A stretch of 64,000 nucleotides of DNA from assembly GCA_039566865.1 (NCBI GenBank), contig CM076960.1:9832001-9896000 (forward strand), read 5' to 3'. Source of the DNA: Aurelia coerulea. Its lineage: Eukaryota > Cnidaria > Scyphozoa > Semaeostomeae > Ulmaridae. Under the pieces are notes generated by a model. It saw only the letters and a program-made list of their open reading frames with translations. It was not told the origin of the DNA and searched no databases. The translations under genes and the position numbers were made by a program. Below are positions 22,507-34,771 of this stretch, piece by piece (the first letter of the stretch is position 1; each line of letters opens with the position of its first letter).

Positions 22507-24494
22507 TACCTCTGCGTACCCTCATCCCTTTGTACCTAGTGTACGTAGGGACTTCTATCCTTTGTGGATGTGCAGCTGTATCTTGGTGTACCCTCGTCCC
22601 CTATATACCTTGTGTACCTAGGGACTTTTATCCTTTGTGGATGTGCAGCTGTATCTTGGTGTACCCTCGTCCCTTGTGTACCGAGTGTACCTAGGGACTT
22701 TTATCCTTTGTGGATGTGCAGCTGTATCTTGGTGTACCCTCGTCCCCTATGTACCTAGTGTACCTAGGGACTTTTATCCTTTGTGGATGTGCAGCTGTAT
22801 CTTGGTGTACCCTCGTCCCCTATGTACCTAGTGTACCTAGGGACTTTTATCCTTTGTGGATGTGCAGCTGTATCTTGGTGTACCCTCGTCCCCTATGTAC
22901 CGAGTGTACCTAGGGACTTTTATCCTTTGTGGATGTGCAGCTGTATCTTGGTGTACCCTCGTCCCCTATGTACCTAGTGTACCTAGGGACTTTTGTCATT
23001 TGTGGATGTGCAGCTGTATCTTGGTGTACCCTCGTCCCCTATGTACCTAGTGTACCTAGGGACTTTTATCCTTTGTGGATGTGCAGCTGTATCTTGGTGT
23101 ACCCTCGTCCCCTATGTACCTAGTGTACCTAGGGACTTTTATCCTTTGTGGATGTGCAGCTGTATCTTGGTGTACCCTCGTCCCTTGTGTACCGAGTGTA
23201 CCTAGGGACTTTTGTCATCTGTGAATGTACAGCTGTATCTTGGTGTACCCTCGTCCCCTATGTACCTAGTGTACCTAGGGACTTTTATCCTTTGTGGATG
23301 TGCAGCTGTATCTTGGTGTACCCTCGTCCCCTATGTACCTAGTGTACCTAGGGACTTTTATCCTTTGTGGATGTGCAGCTGTATCTTGGTGTACCCTCGT
23401 CCCCTATGTACCTAGTGTACCTAGGGACTTTTATCCTTTGTGGATGTGCAGCTGTATCTTGGTGTACTATGTACCTAGTGTACCTAGGGTCCTTTGTGGA
23501 TGTGCCCTGTATCTTGGTGTACCCTCGTCCCTTGTGTAGTGTACCTAGGGACTTTTATCCTTTGCGGATGTGCAGCTGTATCTTGGTGTACCCTCGTCCC
23601 CTATGTACCTAGTGTACCTAGGGACTTTTATCCTTTGTGGATGTGCAGCTGTATCTTGGTGTACCCTCGTCCCCTATGTTCCTAGTGTACTTAGGGACTT
23701 TTATCCTTTGTGGATGTGCAGCTGTATCTTGGTGTACCCTCGTCCCTTGTGTACCGAGTGTACCTAGGGACTTTTATCCTTTGTGGATGTGCAGCTGTAT
23801 CTTGGTGTACCCTCGTCCCCTATGTACCGAGTGTACCTAGGGACTTTTGTCATCTGTGGATGTACAGCTGTATCTTGGTGTACCCTCGTCCCCTATGTAC
23901 CTAGTGTACCTAGGGACTTTTATCCTTTGTGGATGTGCAGCTGTATCTTGGTGTACCCTCGTCCCCTATGTACCTAGTGTACCTAGGGACTTTTATCCTT
24001 TGTGGATGTGGCTGTATCTTTGTACCCTCGTCCCTGTACCTAGTGTACCTGGTCATCTGTGAATGCAGCTGTATCTTGGTGTACCCTCGTCCCCTATGTA
24101 CCTAGTGTACCTAGGGACTTTTATCCTTTGTGGATGTGCAGCTGTATCTTGGTGTACCCTCGTCCCCTATGTACCTAGTGTACCTAGGGACTTTATCCTT
24201 TGTGGATGTGCAGCTGTATCTTGGTGTACCCTCGTCCCCTATGTACCTAGTGTACCTAGGGACTTTTATCCTTTGTGGATGTGCAGCTGTATCTTGGTGT
24301 ACCCTCGTCCCCTATGTACCTAGTGTACCTAGGGACTTTTATCCTTTGTGGATGTGCAGCTGTATCTTGGTGTACCCTCGTCCCCTATGTACCTAGTGTA
24401 CCTAGGGACTTTTATCCTTTGTGGATGTGCACCTGTATCTTGGTGTACCCTCGTCCCCTACGTACCTAGGGACTTTTATTCTTTGTGGATGTTT
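22507..24494 (+). repeat. Minisatellite array, 73 bp unit, about 27 copies
   Basis: A unit of 73 bases containing 'gtacctagggacttttatcc' and 'gatgtgcagctgtatcttgg' repeats head to tail with few changes. Variant units occur (for example 'cccttgtgtaccgag', and shortened units near 23461-23535 and 24004-24060). Because 73 is not a multiple of 3, each unit advances one frame; the resulting 64-residue open frames are artefacts of the repeat. An inverted array of the same unit lies at 29099-30755. Confidence 0.95.
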
Positions 24495-25875
24495 TATCCT
24501 AAATAATGATTAATTGCGCTCTTAGAGGTAGATGATATGGTAGTTGCATCATTTGGAATGAAATATACCTCCTTTTCCATCATGTGGGACAAATTCTTGT
24601 GATTCTATGATAGTTTTAAGACCCGTGGTCAAATGTAACAATTGCCCCTACAACATGGGGCAATTGCAATACATGGTTGGAGCAATTGCTACAAGTCTTT
24701 AAAATAATTACAGATAATTATTGCACGACTCTGTTTCTTTCTGTGCATCAAATATAGCACCAGGTAGCAAATCATCCATTGCTTCAAAAAGGAAAAAAGA
24801 AAAATAAGACATGGTCTTTATTTCTTTGTAAGTTTTGATGGATGAGCTGAAAATGTTTGAATCGACTGAGAAAAAACAGTTTTTGTTTGCAAAATTCAAC
24901 ATTTAACTCTTTAATACTGCATGGATGCACATTGTTCGGCCAGATTAGAAACTGACTCGCTACCAAGCCATCGGCCAGTTTACAACGGGGCAATTGTAAC
25001 AGCGTGTTACAATTGCCCCTAACCTGGTCAGCTATCGTTATTTTCCATATTCACGTCTCATAAGCTGTGGAGCTTAAAAGTTTTATCGCAGTTTTGATCC
25101 TAAATAGACGTCGTGTCTGCGATGTGAAAATGAAATTACTCAAGAGCAAAATCTTTCAGAGACAAATTTACAAGTTTCTACTTTTGTGCTCAATAATATG
25201 TCCCCCCCCCCCGAAAATTTCGCAGTTTTCCTGTATCAATATTCTTTTGTCTCAAGTCGGATGTAGAGCATTAGAATGAGCATGTTCTGTGCAAAAATCG
25301 AAATTTTCGCAATTTTGTGCAAGGTGTGGGAGCCAGTGTTACAATTGCCCGGTGTTACAATTGTTCCCGGTCTCCCCTCCCCTATTCTTATCATATCTTG
25401 GGAGGTTGGTGCCTTGTACCAGGTGAATAAATCTTGCGTTCCTTTGACAATCAAAACAATCAAGATTTCTTTCAAATTCAGTCAGCGGGATCTAATTTCT
25501 TTCAAATGAAGCAATGATAAAATCTAATACAATACAATCATGATTGTTTTGATTGCCAATGGAACCCAAGGAAAGAAAGTTGAAATGTTTGGTGCGTTTC
25601 TCAACCTTCAAACCAATAAGTGTATCTATAATCGGTAAAGGTTATCATAGATTGGAAAGTCTTTTCATGAAAATCGCATATCTTTTGGAAACAGAAATAA
25701 GGAAAATGCAGGTAAAAAACTGCAGCTAATATAAATATAACACAGACATTTAGTCCATGATTTACTTACCATCGAAATCTCAGCTGTATGGTTGTCTCGT
25801 CAGTGTTGTAGGGTACGAATGGGGTAAGGTGAGCTGCAGGGTATAGTGAATTGAACAAACTAGGATTTTTACATA
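24495..25875. other. Spacer between the 73 bp arrays, first part
   Basis: No gene is supported. Several inverted or repeated 'gttacaattgcccc' / 'ggggcaattgtaac' blocks occur at about 24635-24670, 24985-25020 and 25338-25365. They suggest a small decayed MITE with these motifs at its ends. There is a C10 run at about 25202. Confidence 0.45.
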
Positions 25876-26671
25876 CCGGCTACTAAAAAGGGACTCCCCG
25901 TTTGACTGAATAAAGGAGCTATTAAAGGATAAGGCATTGGAACTTTCCGAGTACACAGCTACACTTAAACCTTCTACCAAACATCGGAAATATGAGTTCG
26001 CAAAATCAACATTTAGAATGCACCTGAAACCAGAAGTTTTAAAAAGAGGCCCAGCTATTATTTGATATCACAGCATTTTTGCAAAGGAAGCTTTGACTGT
26101 AATTTTTAGTTTCTACTTTTGAAAAGAGCCATATTTTGAGATGTCCTTGAAATTACTTTCTGTTGAGAAATCGGCCATTATCTTACATTTCCTTGCAAAC
26201 GATTACTTGTATCAAAGAAAAGAACGAGGAGTTACTTTGGAGATGTGGTACAATTTTATTTTTCTTGCCACACTTTCAATCTATTTGTCAGGGCCGTAGG
26301 AAGAAGCTTCGGATTGGGGGGGGGGGGCAATTGTTCTTAAAACAATAGAGAACAATACATTTAATTCGTATGACGTAGCACCATTGTGTTCCAAATTATT
26401 GGGGGCTTGAGCCCCCCCTGCCCCCCCCCCGCTTCCTACGGGCCTGCTATTTGTTTAGTTAGGGTCCTAACCATGCGTTTATGACTCTTTTAAAAAGTAA
26501 AAAATGTGCCCATGACATCAAATCATAGTTTGGCCCTTTCTCAAAACCTCGGGTTTCAGTGTAATCTTGAATTTGACTTTCCAAGCTAATATCTCCGGAT
26601 TAACAAAGTCAAAATTGAGAAAGTCCTAAAATGTTCTCGTTTTGCTCCTTTGTACTTTTTGAGACACCTGC
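25876..26671. mobile_element. Degenerate Tc1/mariner-type MITE (family 1)
   Basis: It is related to the element at 3647-4442: shared blocks include 'tgcacctgaaaccagaagtttt' near 26019 and 'catagtttggccctttctcaaaacc' near 26526. Its ends ('ccggctactaaaaaggg...', '...tttttgagacacc') are eroded but still bounded by TA. It is split by a hAT-type MITE at 26289-26446. Confidence 0.7.
26289..26446. mobile_element. hAT-type MITE, 158 bp, 8 bp target duplication
   Basis: The direct repeat 'ctatttgt' flanks the insert (26281-26288 and 26447-26454). The ends 'cagggccgtaggaag' and 'cttcctacgggcctg' are inverted. An 8 bp duplication and a CAGG start fit the hAT superfamily. Poly-G and poly-C runs face each other inside. 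Confidence 0.85.
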
Positions 26672-26734
26672 TAAATCTCCAATAGAGCGTATCGAGAGGG
26701 CAAAGGGAGGAGGAAGCCACCCCATCGTTGCCAA

Positions 26735-28060
26735 AGATGGCTTCTGTTCAAATCCTTTGAGAAGCTGAAGGGAAAAATGCAAGTTTCGAGTTGTAGTTGA
26801 GAGAGTTGCAAATAACACTTGTTTTGTGAGTTGCGAGTTGCACTTATTATGCGAGTTACAAGTTGCGAGTTGCACTTAATTTATGAGTTGCAAGTTGCGA
26901 GTTGAACGAAAGCTGCCAGTTGGAAACTCAAAAGTGCGAGTTGCAAACTTAAGAATGCGAGTTGAAGCTAAAATTAAGAGTTGCTTGTTTTCTTTTGAAT
27001 GAATGCATTTTCGCCAAATAAAACGGTTGTTTGAAGTTGGAATTGAATTTGAAACTGTTTTATATGTTTAGCGTTTTTAGACCGTTGTAATTTTCTTTAT
27101 AAGAAATCAATTATAAGAAGCCACAGGCCTATTACAATTTGCAGCTTTCATTCCAGTCGTTCACGAATATTACTGTAATGCAGTAAACTGGGGTCTTGCC
27201 TTAGTTGTCTTGAAAGAAAATTAAAGGAGAATCATTAATTCGTTGTCTTTCCCTTTCAAGACGACTTGTGCAAGTCCATGTTAATTGCTGAGCTCAGAAA
27301 AGAAATTGAAGTAAATTGAGCTCTGCTGAGGGTGTTTTACGATTTGGAAAAGCATGTTCACAAGGCAAATTCGAGTGGCATCACACTCCTGTAAAATCTG
27401 ATGCTATTTAGCAAAAACGCTTTGCTTTTCAAGGAACTGGTAGCAATTCCCTATTGGGTGTCGGCGGTGGTAATCGGACGACGGTGGTAATCGGACACTT
27501 GTTGCGAAAACTGACAGAAAAGTATGTTTCAAATAAAATCTATCAAAGTGGGTATTTCTTTGTATTGAAAGCTAACATTATAGATACTAAACAAATGTAC
27601 GAAAAGCCTTTATGAATGTATAACACGCTAAAGAAGTTGTATTCGTTGTGCTTGGCAGTGTAGAAGTTGGCGTTGTGAATGTCACACCCCTGTTTCAAAA
27701 CTCTGAATCCACTCCAGAAAGGAGCAAAAATTGTAAACTATCACTTAAATTGAATGTCTAGCATGTAAGTAACGCATAAAATTTTGCCAAAGACTTTAAA
27801 ACAGTTTCACTGAAGGGAGGACAGCCGATGTCATATCGAATGGTCTTAAAACTTAATGGCGGTGGTTTTTGGACACCAAATAAGTCAATTGTTTGGGAGC
27901 ATGAACAAAGGTCGGATTTGAATGTTTTTTGGAAAATCTGAATTTTTTTTACTGAACTCGCAGCTCGCATCTTAAATGTACCAACTCGCACTTTTCACTA
28001 TTAACTCGCAACTCGCAGAAAGCACCAACTCGCAACTCATAACTGGCAACATGCTCTTTA
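26735..28060. repeat. Element with opposed 'gcgagttgcaa' tandem repeats
   Basis: About 26785-26985 is a degenerate array of 'gcgagttgcaagtt' units. About 27955-28045 carries the complementary 'aactcgcaactcgca' units. The two arrays bound about 1 kb of non-coding sequence. This is the same architecture as the elements at 15776 and 39116, but I could not define terminal repeats or a target duplication. Confidence 0.55.
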
Positions 28061-29098
28061 CCAACCCACGGGGGAAATGGAATTTCTCCCAACCATTGTA
28101 GCAAGGTTCTCAAAGTGAAAAAGAAAATTGCAATGAGCCATAAAAGGAGAGAACCTAGAAAGTTCTGGAACTGATAAATGACACCTTTGCACTATTTAAA
28201 CCAACAAAAGGATGTCAACAACTGTCTGTTCATTTCGCTGGGACCGCCATCGCTTCACTTATTATACTATTTGATACTCTCCTAATATAACATCTGCCTA
28301 CCGCCTAACTTCTTTTATAAAGTGTATTCAATGTCAAGATGGGCTGCTTTACCCCAGAACATTTGTTCAAAGCAAAGGAGTCTGGGTAGCCACAGAGTAC
28401 GGAACTCATAGGGAAGGTGGAAGGGTGGCTGCATTGAAATTGTATTGGAAAATTAGAGCCTTGAAAATGAAAAAAGAAATAGAGAAAGGTAGAAAAAAAG
28501 GAGGAAAGAGAGAACAGAAGATGAAAAGAATGGCATGAAGTAACCATAAACGGAGTGCAAGAGAGCCCTTAGAATATATGGACGGAGAGCACAGTTGAAA
28601 ACGGAGAGGATTTGAGCGGAGAAGACAAGCCAAAGTATCAGGAGAGATATAAAGGAGGCAAAAAACTTAGAGGTAAGCGCAATTTTTAAAATTGCAATAC
28701 GCAATTTTGAAAATGGTACATTTATTTATATAGGTGGTGGTAGAGTCTAGAAATTGAGGGAAGTGCCAAGAAGGGGGATGGGTGAGAGTAAAAAGGACTG
28801 AACAGCGACCTAGGAACTGGAGAAGCACTAGGGGAGCGTGCCCTAAACATTTTGCAATTATGACGAAAGAAATATCATTTCTGTTTCAGTAATAATTGCC
28901 CCTTTAGCTTAATGAAAAATCGTTCTTGAAGTATTGTGCCCCCTCAGGATTTAAGATACTTCCTACAGCCTTGCAGCTGAGCGTAAAAATATCGGTAGCT
29001 GCAGAAAGCAGTTCAAATTGCAAAACTTTGATGAATGCGCTTACTAAACTAACAAATTTGGGAGAAGAAACGCATGCACATCCATAAAAGACAAGATT
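28061..29098. other. Spacer between the 73 bp arrays, last part
   Basis: Purine-rich stretch at about 28460-28630, with no gene that I can support. Short open frames are low complexity. Confidence 0.35.
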
Positions 29099-30755
29099 CA
29101 CAAAAAGGATAAAAGTCCCTAGGTAAGCTGCACATCTACAAAGGATAAAAGTCCCTAGGTACACTAGGTACATAGGGGACGAAGGTACACCAAGATAAAG
29201 CAGCACATCCACAAAGGATAAAAGTCCCTAGGTACACTGGGTACAAAGGGGACGTGGGTACACCAAGATACAGCTGCACATCCACAAAGGATAAAAGTCC
29301 CTAGGTACACTGGGTACAAAGGGGACGTGGGTACACCAAGATACAGCTGCACATCCACAAAGGATAAAAGTCCCTAGGTACACTGGGTACAAAAGGGGAC
29401 GTGGGTACACCAAGATACAGCTGCACATCCACAAAGGATAAAAGTCCCTAGGTACACTAGGTACATAGGGGACGAGGGTACACCAAGATACAGCTGCACA
29501 TCCACAAAGGTCCCTAGGTACACTGGGTACAAAGGGGACGTGGGTACACCAAGATACAGCTGCACATCCACAAAGGATGAAAGTCCCTAGGTACACTGGG
29601 TACAAAGGGGACGTGGGTACACCAAGATACAGCTGCACATCCACAAAGGATAAAAGTCCCTAGGTACACTGGGTACAAAGGGGACGTGGGTACACCAAGA
29701 TACAGCTGCACATCCACAAAGGATAAAAGTCCCTAGGTACACTAGGTACATAGGGGACAAGGGTACACCAAGATACAGCTGCACATCCACAAAGGATAAA
29801 AGTCCCTAGGTACACTAGGTACATAAGGGACGAGGGTACACCAAGATACAGCTGCACATCCACATATGACAAAAGTCCCTAGGTACACTAGGTACATAGG
29901 GGACGAGGGTACACCAAGATACAGCTGCACATCCACAGATGACAAATGTCCCTAGGTACACTAGGTACATAGGGGACGAGGGTACACCAAGATACAGCTG
30001 CACATCCACAGATGACAAAAGTCCCTAGGTACACTAGGTACATAGGGGACGAGGGTACACCAAGATACAGCTGCACATCCACAAAGGACAAAAGTCCCTA
30101 GGTACACTAGGTACATAGGGGACGAGGGTACACCAAGATACAGCTGCACATCCACAAAGGATAAAAGTCCCTAGGTACACTAGGTACATAGGGGACGAGG
30201 GTACACCAAGATACAGCTGCACATCCACAAAGGATAAAAGTCCCTAGGTACACTAGGTACATAGGGGACGAGGGTACACCAAGATACAGCTGCACATCCA
30301 CAAAGGATAAAAGTCCCTAGGTACACTAGGTACATAGGGGACGAGGGTACACCAAGATACAGCTGCACATCCACAAAGGATAAAAGTCCCTAGGTACACT
30401 AGGTACATAGGGGACGAGGGTACACCAAGATACAGCTGCACATCCACAGATGACAAATGTCCCTAGGTACACTGGGTACAAAGGGGACGTGGGTACACCA
30501 AGATACAGCTGCACATCCACAAAGGATAAAAGTCCCTAGGTACACTAGGTACATAGGGGACGAGGGTACACCAAGATACAGCTGCACATCCACAGATGAC
30601 AAAAGTCCCTAGGTACACTAGGTACATAGGTGACGAGGGTACACCAAGATATAGTTGCACATCCACAGAGGATACAAATCCTTAGGTACGCTAGGTACAT
30701 AGGGGACGAGGGTACACCAAGGTGCAGATGCACATCCATAAAGGACGAAAGTGAT
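29099..30755 (-). repeat. Inverted minisatellite array, 73 bp unit, about 22 copies
   Basis: The same 73 bp unit as at 22507-24494 but in the reverse orientation ('aaagtccctaggtacactag...'). A variant class with 'gggtacaaaggggacgtggg' is common in the half nearer 29.2-29.7 kb and is absent from the left array. This indicates separate homogenisation of the two arrays. The two arrays face each other across a 4.6 kb spacer. Confidence 0.95.
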
Positions 30756-30966
30756 ACGGAAATAGGTTTTTTTTCAGGATGTTTGAAGATTGTTTACTAC
30801 CACCATAGACACAAGAGAGAACTTAGTCTGGAAGCTAACAATGAGCCATTGTTCTAACTTATTGTACTCAAAATTTTCGGGCCCAGTCCACCTGAGAGTG
30901 CATCGTTTTCAGGAGTTTGTATGTGAGAGTACCGGGAAGTGTTGTAGAAGTGTTCGCTGTTTCAAG

Positions 30967-33900
30967 ATGCCTGGCGCAAATTGCTCCATATTTGGCTGTA
31001 ATTGTAATCGAAAGAATACGAAAATTGGTATTATGAAGGTTCCTTCTGGTGACGACGAATATAATAAGAAATGGAGAGATGAATTGATTAATATCGTGAC
31101 CAAGGATCGGGTGATAGATGCAGGCCTAAGGGCCCAAATCGAAAAGCGCACAATTCGCATATGTGAGAAGCATTTTCATCCAAGCCAGTTGAACTATCGT
31201 GAGTATATCATTCTTTATTTTTATTTGTTTGATTACTTTCATTTTGATTATCTTTTACTTGCATTCATTTAAACAACTTCTATCCATATGATGCTGATGG
31301 GCCTAATTTTTCTAGGTTTTCAGGTTTTAGTATAAGAGCTGGTACACAAGTATGATAGAATATTTCTATGAATGAAAGATTATGTTGAGTCCAATTTTGA
31401 TACTAAATGGAGAGAGACACAAAGCAAAACAGACATCCACACGAGAAAAGACATCCCAAATATTATTACCTAAATATCATATCCTAGCCTTATGACATAA
31501 GGCTGGATATGCAGTAAATTTTTTCATGAAGACCCTTAATTCAGACTTCAATGTACTAATAATTCCTTGAAAAAGTAAACAAAATTCTGCGTTTTGGCTT
31601 CACGTACTTGGAGAAAAATGTAGGTTGCATGCATACAGTACGTTGTTGCAAACTGAAAATCCTATTTATTTCTAGATGAAGGAAGAACAACCATGAAACC
31701 TGGATCCGTACCATCTCTAAACTTGCCACAGAAGAGTGTTTCTAGAACAACGTAAGTTTAATTCTAAATTCAGTTTCATGCCATGAATTAAGATTGAGAA
31801 AGCATCTTGTGCATCCCCATATCATGTGATCATTGGACTTCCCCAAGATCTGGTCACATACTAGACAGATTATTGATAATAATCAGTTGTAACAGTTCTT
31901 TATGGATAAAGTGATGATTGTTATATTTCAAAAACAGTTAATAACTTGCAATAATATAAATCATTTTTTTAAACAAAGGTTTATTGTCCAAATAAAACTG
32001 GTGGAATTTTTTTGACATGGGAGTACTATTCAAAGAAAATCAGCCCTTGGTTTCTTAAAAAGTGGTTTATATTCTGCTGGTTCATTCTGTACTCTTCTTT
32101 GATACTTTCAAAATGTTTATAGCTCCTTGTTTACAATTTCAGCTGCACCATAGAACCAAGAACATCTTCCCTATCTTTGATTGAAAAGAGAAGTCAATTG
32201 GTGAAAGTTCAAGAAAAACCAACTGATTGCTACAAGAATATTTCAGAATTCATATCAAGGATGAATGCATTAAAGCTTGAAGGATGGCAAACAGAGGAAA
32301 AAGAAGACATTGGTGTGAATATTTTCAAATTTGATCATTCACATATCATTCCAAACTATGAGATTTACGTTGACAGCCATCTTGACTTTTTCATTAGAGT
32401 ATTTGGTTGGAAACTGCCAGTACAGCATGAAATATATCAAATCTGCAAAAAATCATGCAAAAATGTCACATTGTCCAGTTTAATTTCCATAGTAAATGGA
32501 TACACAATTTGTTGTGGTATTTTGGAAATTGAATTAACAGACTTTGGTTCTTTTATCAACCACTGCATACCAAAAAAATGTGAAGCTACTGACACTGGTA
32601 TTAGCCCCCTCCACCAGACAGAATTCCACAGAGCTCTTTCTTGCCAAATTCTTGCAGCTACTAATCAATGCAATGACTGCATCAGTTGTGAGAGAAAGGT
32701 AGCAAAGGGTGCCAAGAGGAAAAGGGACAACTTGGCAGTTCCTGCAAAATTGAATGCCCCTATAAGCCAAACCTCGACAGAGAGGGTCATATTAACACTT
32801 CAAGGGTACAGAGCTGAAAACAGAGCACTTAAAGCTCAAATTGAGGAAATAAGACAAGAACTTGAAACCTCTGCAGTCCCAGTCAGTCAAGATCTGAGCA
32901 AAGATTTGACAGATATTATGAGTGGCATTGATGAGGAGAAAATACCACCATTTATGCGTTTATTTTGGGAAGAACAGAAGAATTATTTAAGTTCATCTAA
33001 AACTGGTATTCGCTACCATCCTATGGTAATAAAGTTTTGCCTGGGATTGGCAGCAAAGTCTGCTTCTGCCTATGATGAGCTACGTTATGATGAGAAAAAG
33101 CAAACTGGCATCCTGATCCTCCCCAGTCGGAGAACACTTCGTAGTTACAAGAATTACATTCGCCCAAAGCAGGGGTTCAATAAGGGGATCATAACAGAAT
33201 TGTGCGAGAAAGTAAAGGATTTTTCTGAAGCAGAAAAGTACATTGTCATTCTGATGGATGAAATGAAAATCCAGGAAAATCTTGTCTGGGACAAGCACAC
33301 AGGGGAGCTCATTGGATTTGTCAATTTAGGGGACATTGACCTTAACTATGCAGCATTACAGAAAGTGGATAAAGTTGCATCCCATGTCCTTGTCTTTTTG
33401 ATTAGAAGCATTGTAAACCCACTCAAATTTAGCCTTGCCAATTTTGCAACAAGTGGGGCTACATCATTCCAAATGTACCCATTGTTCTGGAAAGCAGTCA
33501 GCATATGTGAGCTGCAATGCAAGCTGAAAGTCATGGCTGTTACTTGTGATGGTGCTTCAACCAATAGGAAATTTTTTAAAATGCATTCTGTGCCTGGTTC
33601 CATTGAGGATGTTGAGTATAAAACTGTTAACTGCTATAGCAGTGACAGATTTATATACTTTTTTGCTGATCCTCCACACCTCATGAAGACAGCACGAAAT
33701 TGTCTCGCAAAATCTGGTTCAGGAAATACATCTAGGTTGTTGTGGAATGATGGGAGTCATTTGTTGTGGAGTCACATTGCTGATTTATTTTATGAGGATT
33801 TAGAATGCGGACTCCACCTTTTGCCAAGATTGACATACAATCACATAAGGCTGAATTCCTACTCTGTAATGAATGTGAAGCTGGCAGCACAAGTTCTCAG

Positions 33901-34459
33901 TTCAACTGTCAGCTGCACACTGCAGAAATTTGGACCCACTGACGCTCAAGCAACAGCAAAGTTTTGCGAAATGATGGACAAATTCTTTGACTGCCTAAAT
34001 GTTAGAAACACTAAAGAACATATAATGAAACAGAAACCTACACTTATGCCTTACACCTCTACAGGCGATGAACGATTTGGCTGGCTCAACAATACTTTCC
34101 TGCAATATTTCAAAGATTGGTTATCATCAATTGAAAGAAAACCAGGAAAGTATTCAAAAGGTGACAAAGCCAATATGTTCATCTCATATCAGACCTATGA
34201 AGGCTTGCAGATAACAGTGAAATCTGTAACTGAGCTCACCAAATACCTGCTGTCACATGGTATTCAATACATCCTTACAGAGCGCTTTTGCCAAGACCCC
34301 TTGGAAAATTACTTTGGGAGGCAACGTGCAATTGGACAGCGAAAAGACAACCCAACAATGCGAGATTTTGGGTACAATGACAATGCAATCAGAAATCAAA
34401 AAGTTTTTCTTCCCATTGCTTCTGCAAACTGCAGACCAGATGATGCAGAAGATCACTAA
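30967..34459 (+). CDS. P-element/THAP9-like transposase (3 exons)
   Basis: Proposed exons are 30967-31198, 31676-31751 and 32143-34459 (874 residues), with GT/AG borders and phases that join cleanly. Exon 1 encodes a THAP zinc finger starting at the initiator Met (MPGANCSIFGC..., closing CEKHF about 60 residues on), the DNA-binding module that contacts the element ends. Exon 3 holds a coiled-coil-like stretch (about ENRALKAQIEEIRQELE) and the RNase H-type catalytic region. This includes ILMDEMKIQENLVWD, the P-family motif DPPHLMKTARNCL and near the end DPLENYFGRQRAIG. The protein would cut and join the P element in the nucleus. It stops soon after the DPLENYFG block, whereas P/THAP9 proteins usually carry a further C-terminal helical region. 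A similar region is found in the neighbouring minus-strand gene. No stop or frameshift is seen, so it may be active. Confidence 0.9.
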
Positions 34460-34535
34460 CAAATATGCTTGAAAAACATGCAGAAATAAACAAGGTAGCA
34501 AGTTGAACATTCAGAACAACATATTTTCAGGTCTA

Positions 34536-34739
34536 CAGGGGTGAAATGAGTAATATTGAGGTAAAATGGATAATGTGGATAAATTTGCTAATATATATTG
34601 ATTCACAGATGTTCCCTAGTTGCAACTGGTCAAACTGCCCTCCTTGATGTTGTGGATGTTGATTTAACAGTTCACTGTATGTGGTTTTCCAGAAATCAAT
34701 ATGACTAATTTTATCCCCAGCCTACTCATTTTACCCCTG
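34536..34739. mobile_element. Small MITE between the two P-element genes
   Basis: The inverted ends 'caggggtgaaatgagta' and 'tactcattttacccctg' bound about 200 bases in the space between the convergent stop codons. The left end follows TA; the right flank is CA. A sequence with similar ends ('cagggggtaaattagg') lies at about 42355-42538 in the intron of another transposase. Confidence 0.65.
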
Positions 34740-34771
34740 CATACCCTACTGTATTAAAGATGGAAGACATT

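Noticed and set aside
22510..24470. Dozens of 64-70 codon open frames with the same peptide (LYLGVPSSPMYLVYLGTF...)
   Set aside because: They are the frames of a 73 bp tandem repeat. The unit length is not a multiple of three, so every frame gives the same kind of peptide in turn. No protein-coding signal.
29160..30750. The same repeated open frames on the minus strand
   Set aside because: Reverse array of the same 73 bp satellite; not genes.
22507..30755. CRISPR-like array
   Set aside because: Repeats are contiguous with no unique spacers, and the context is a eukaryotic transposon-rich region.
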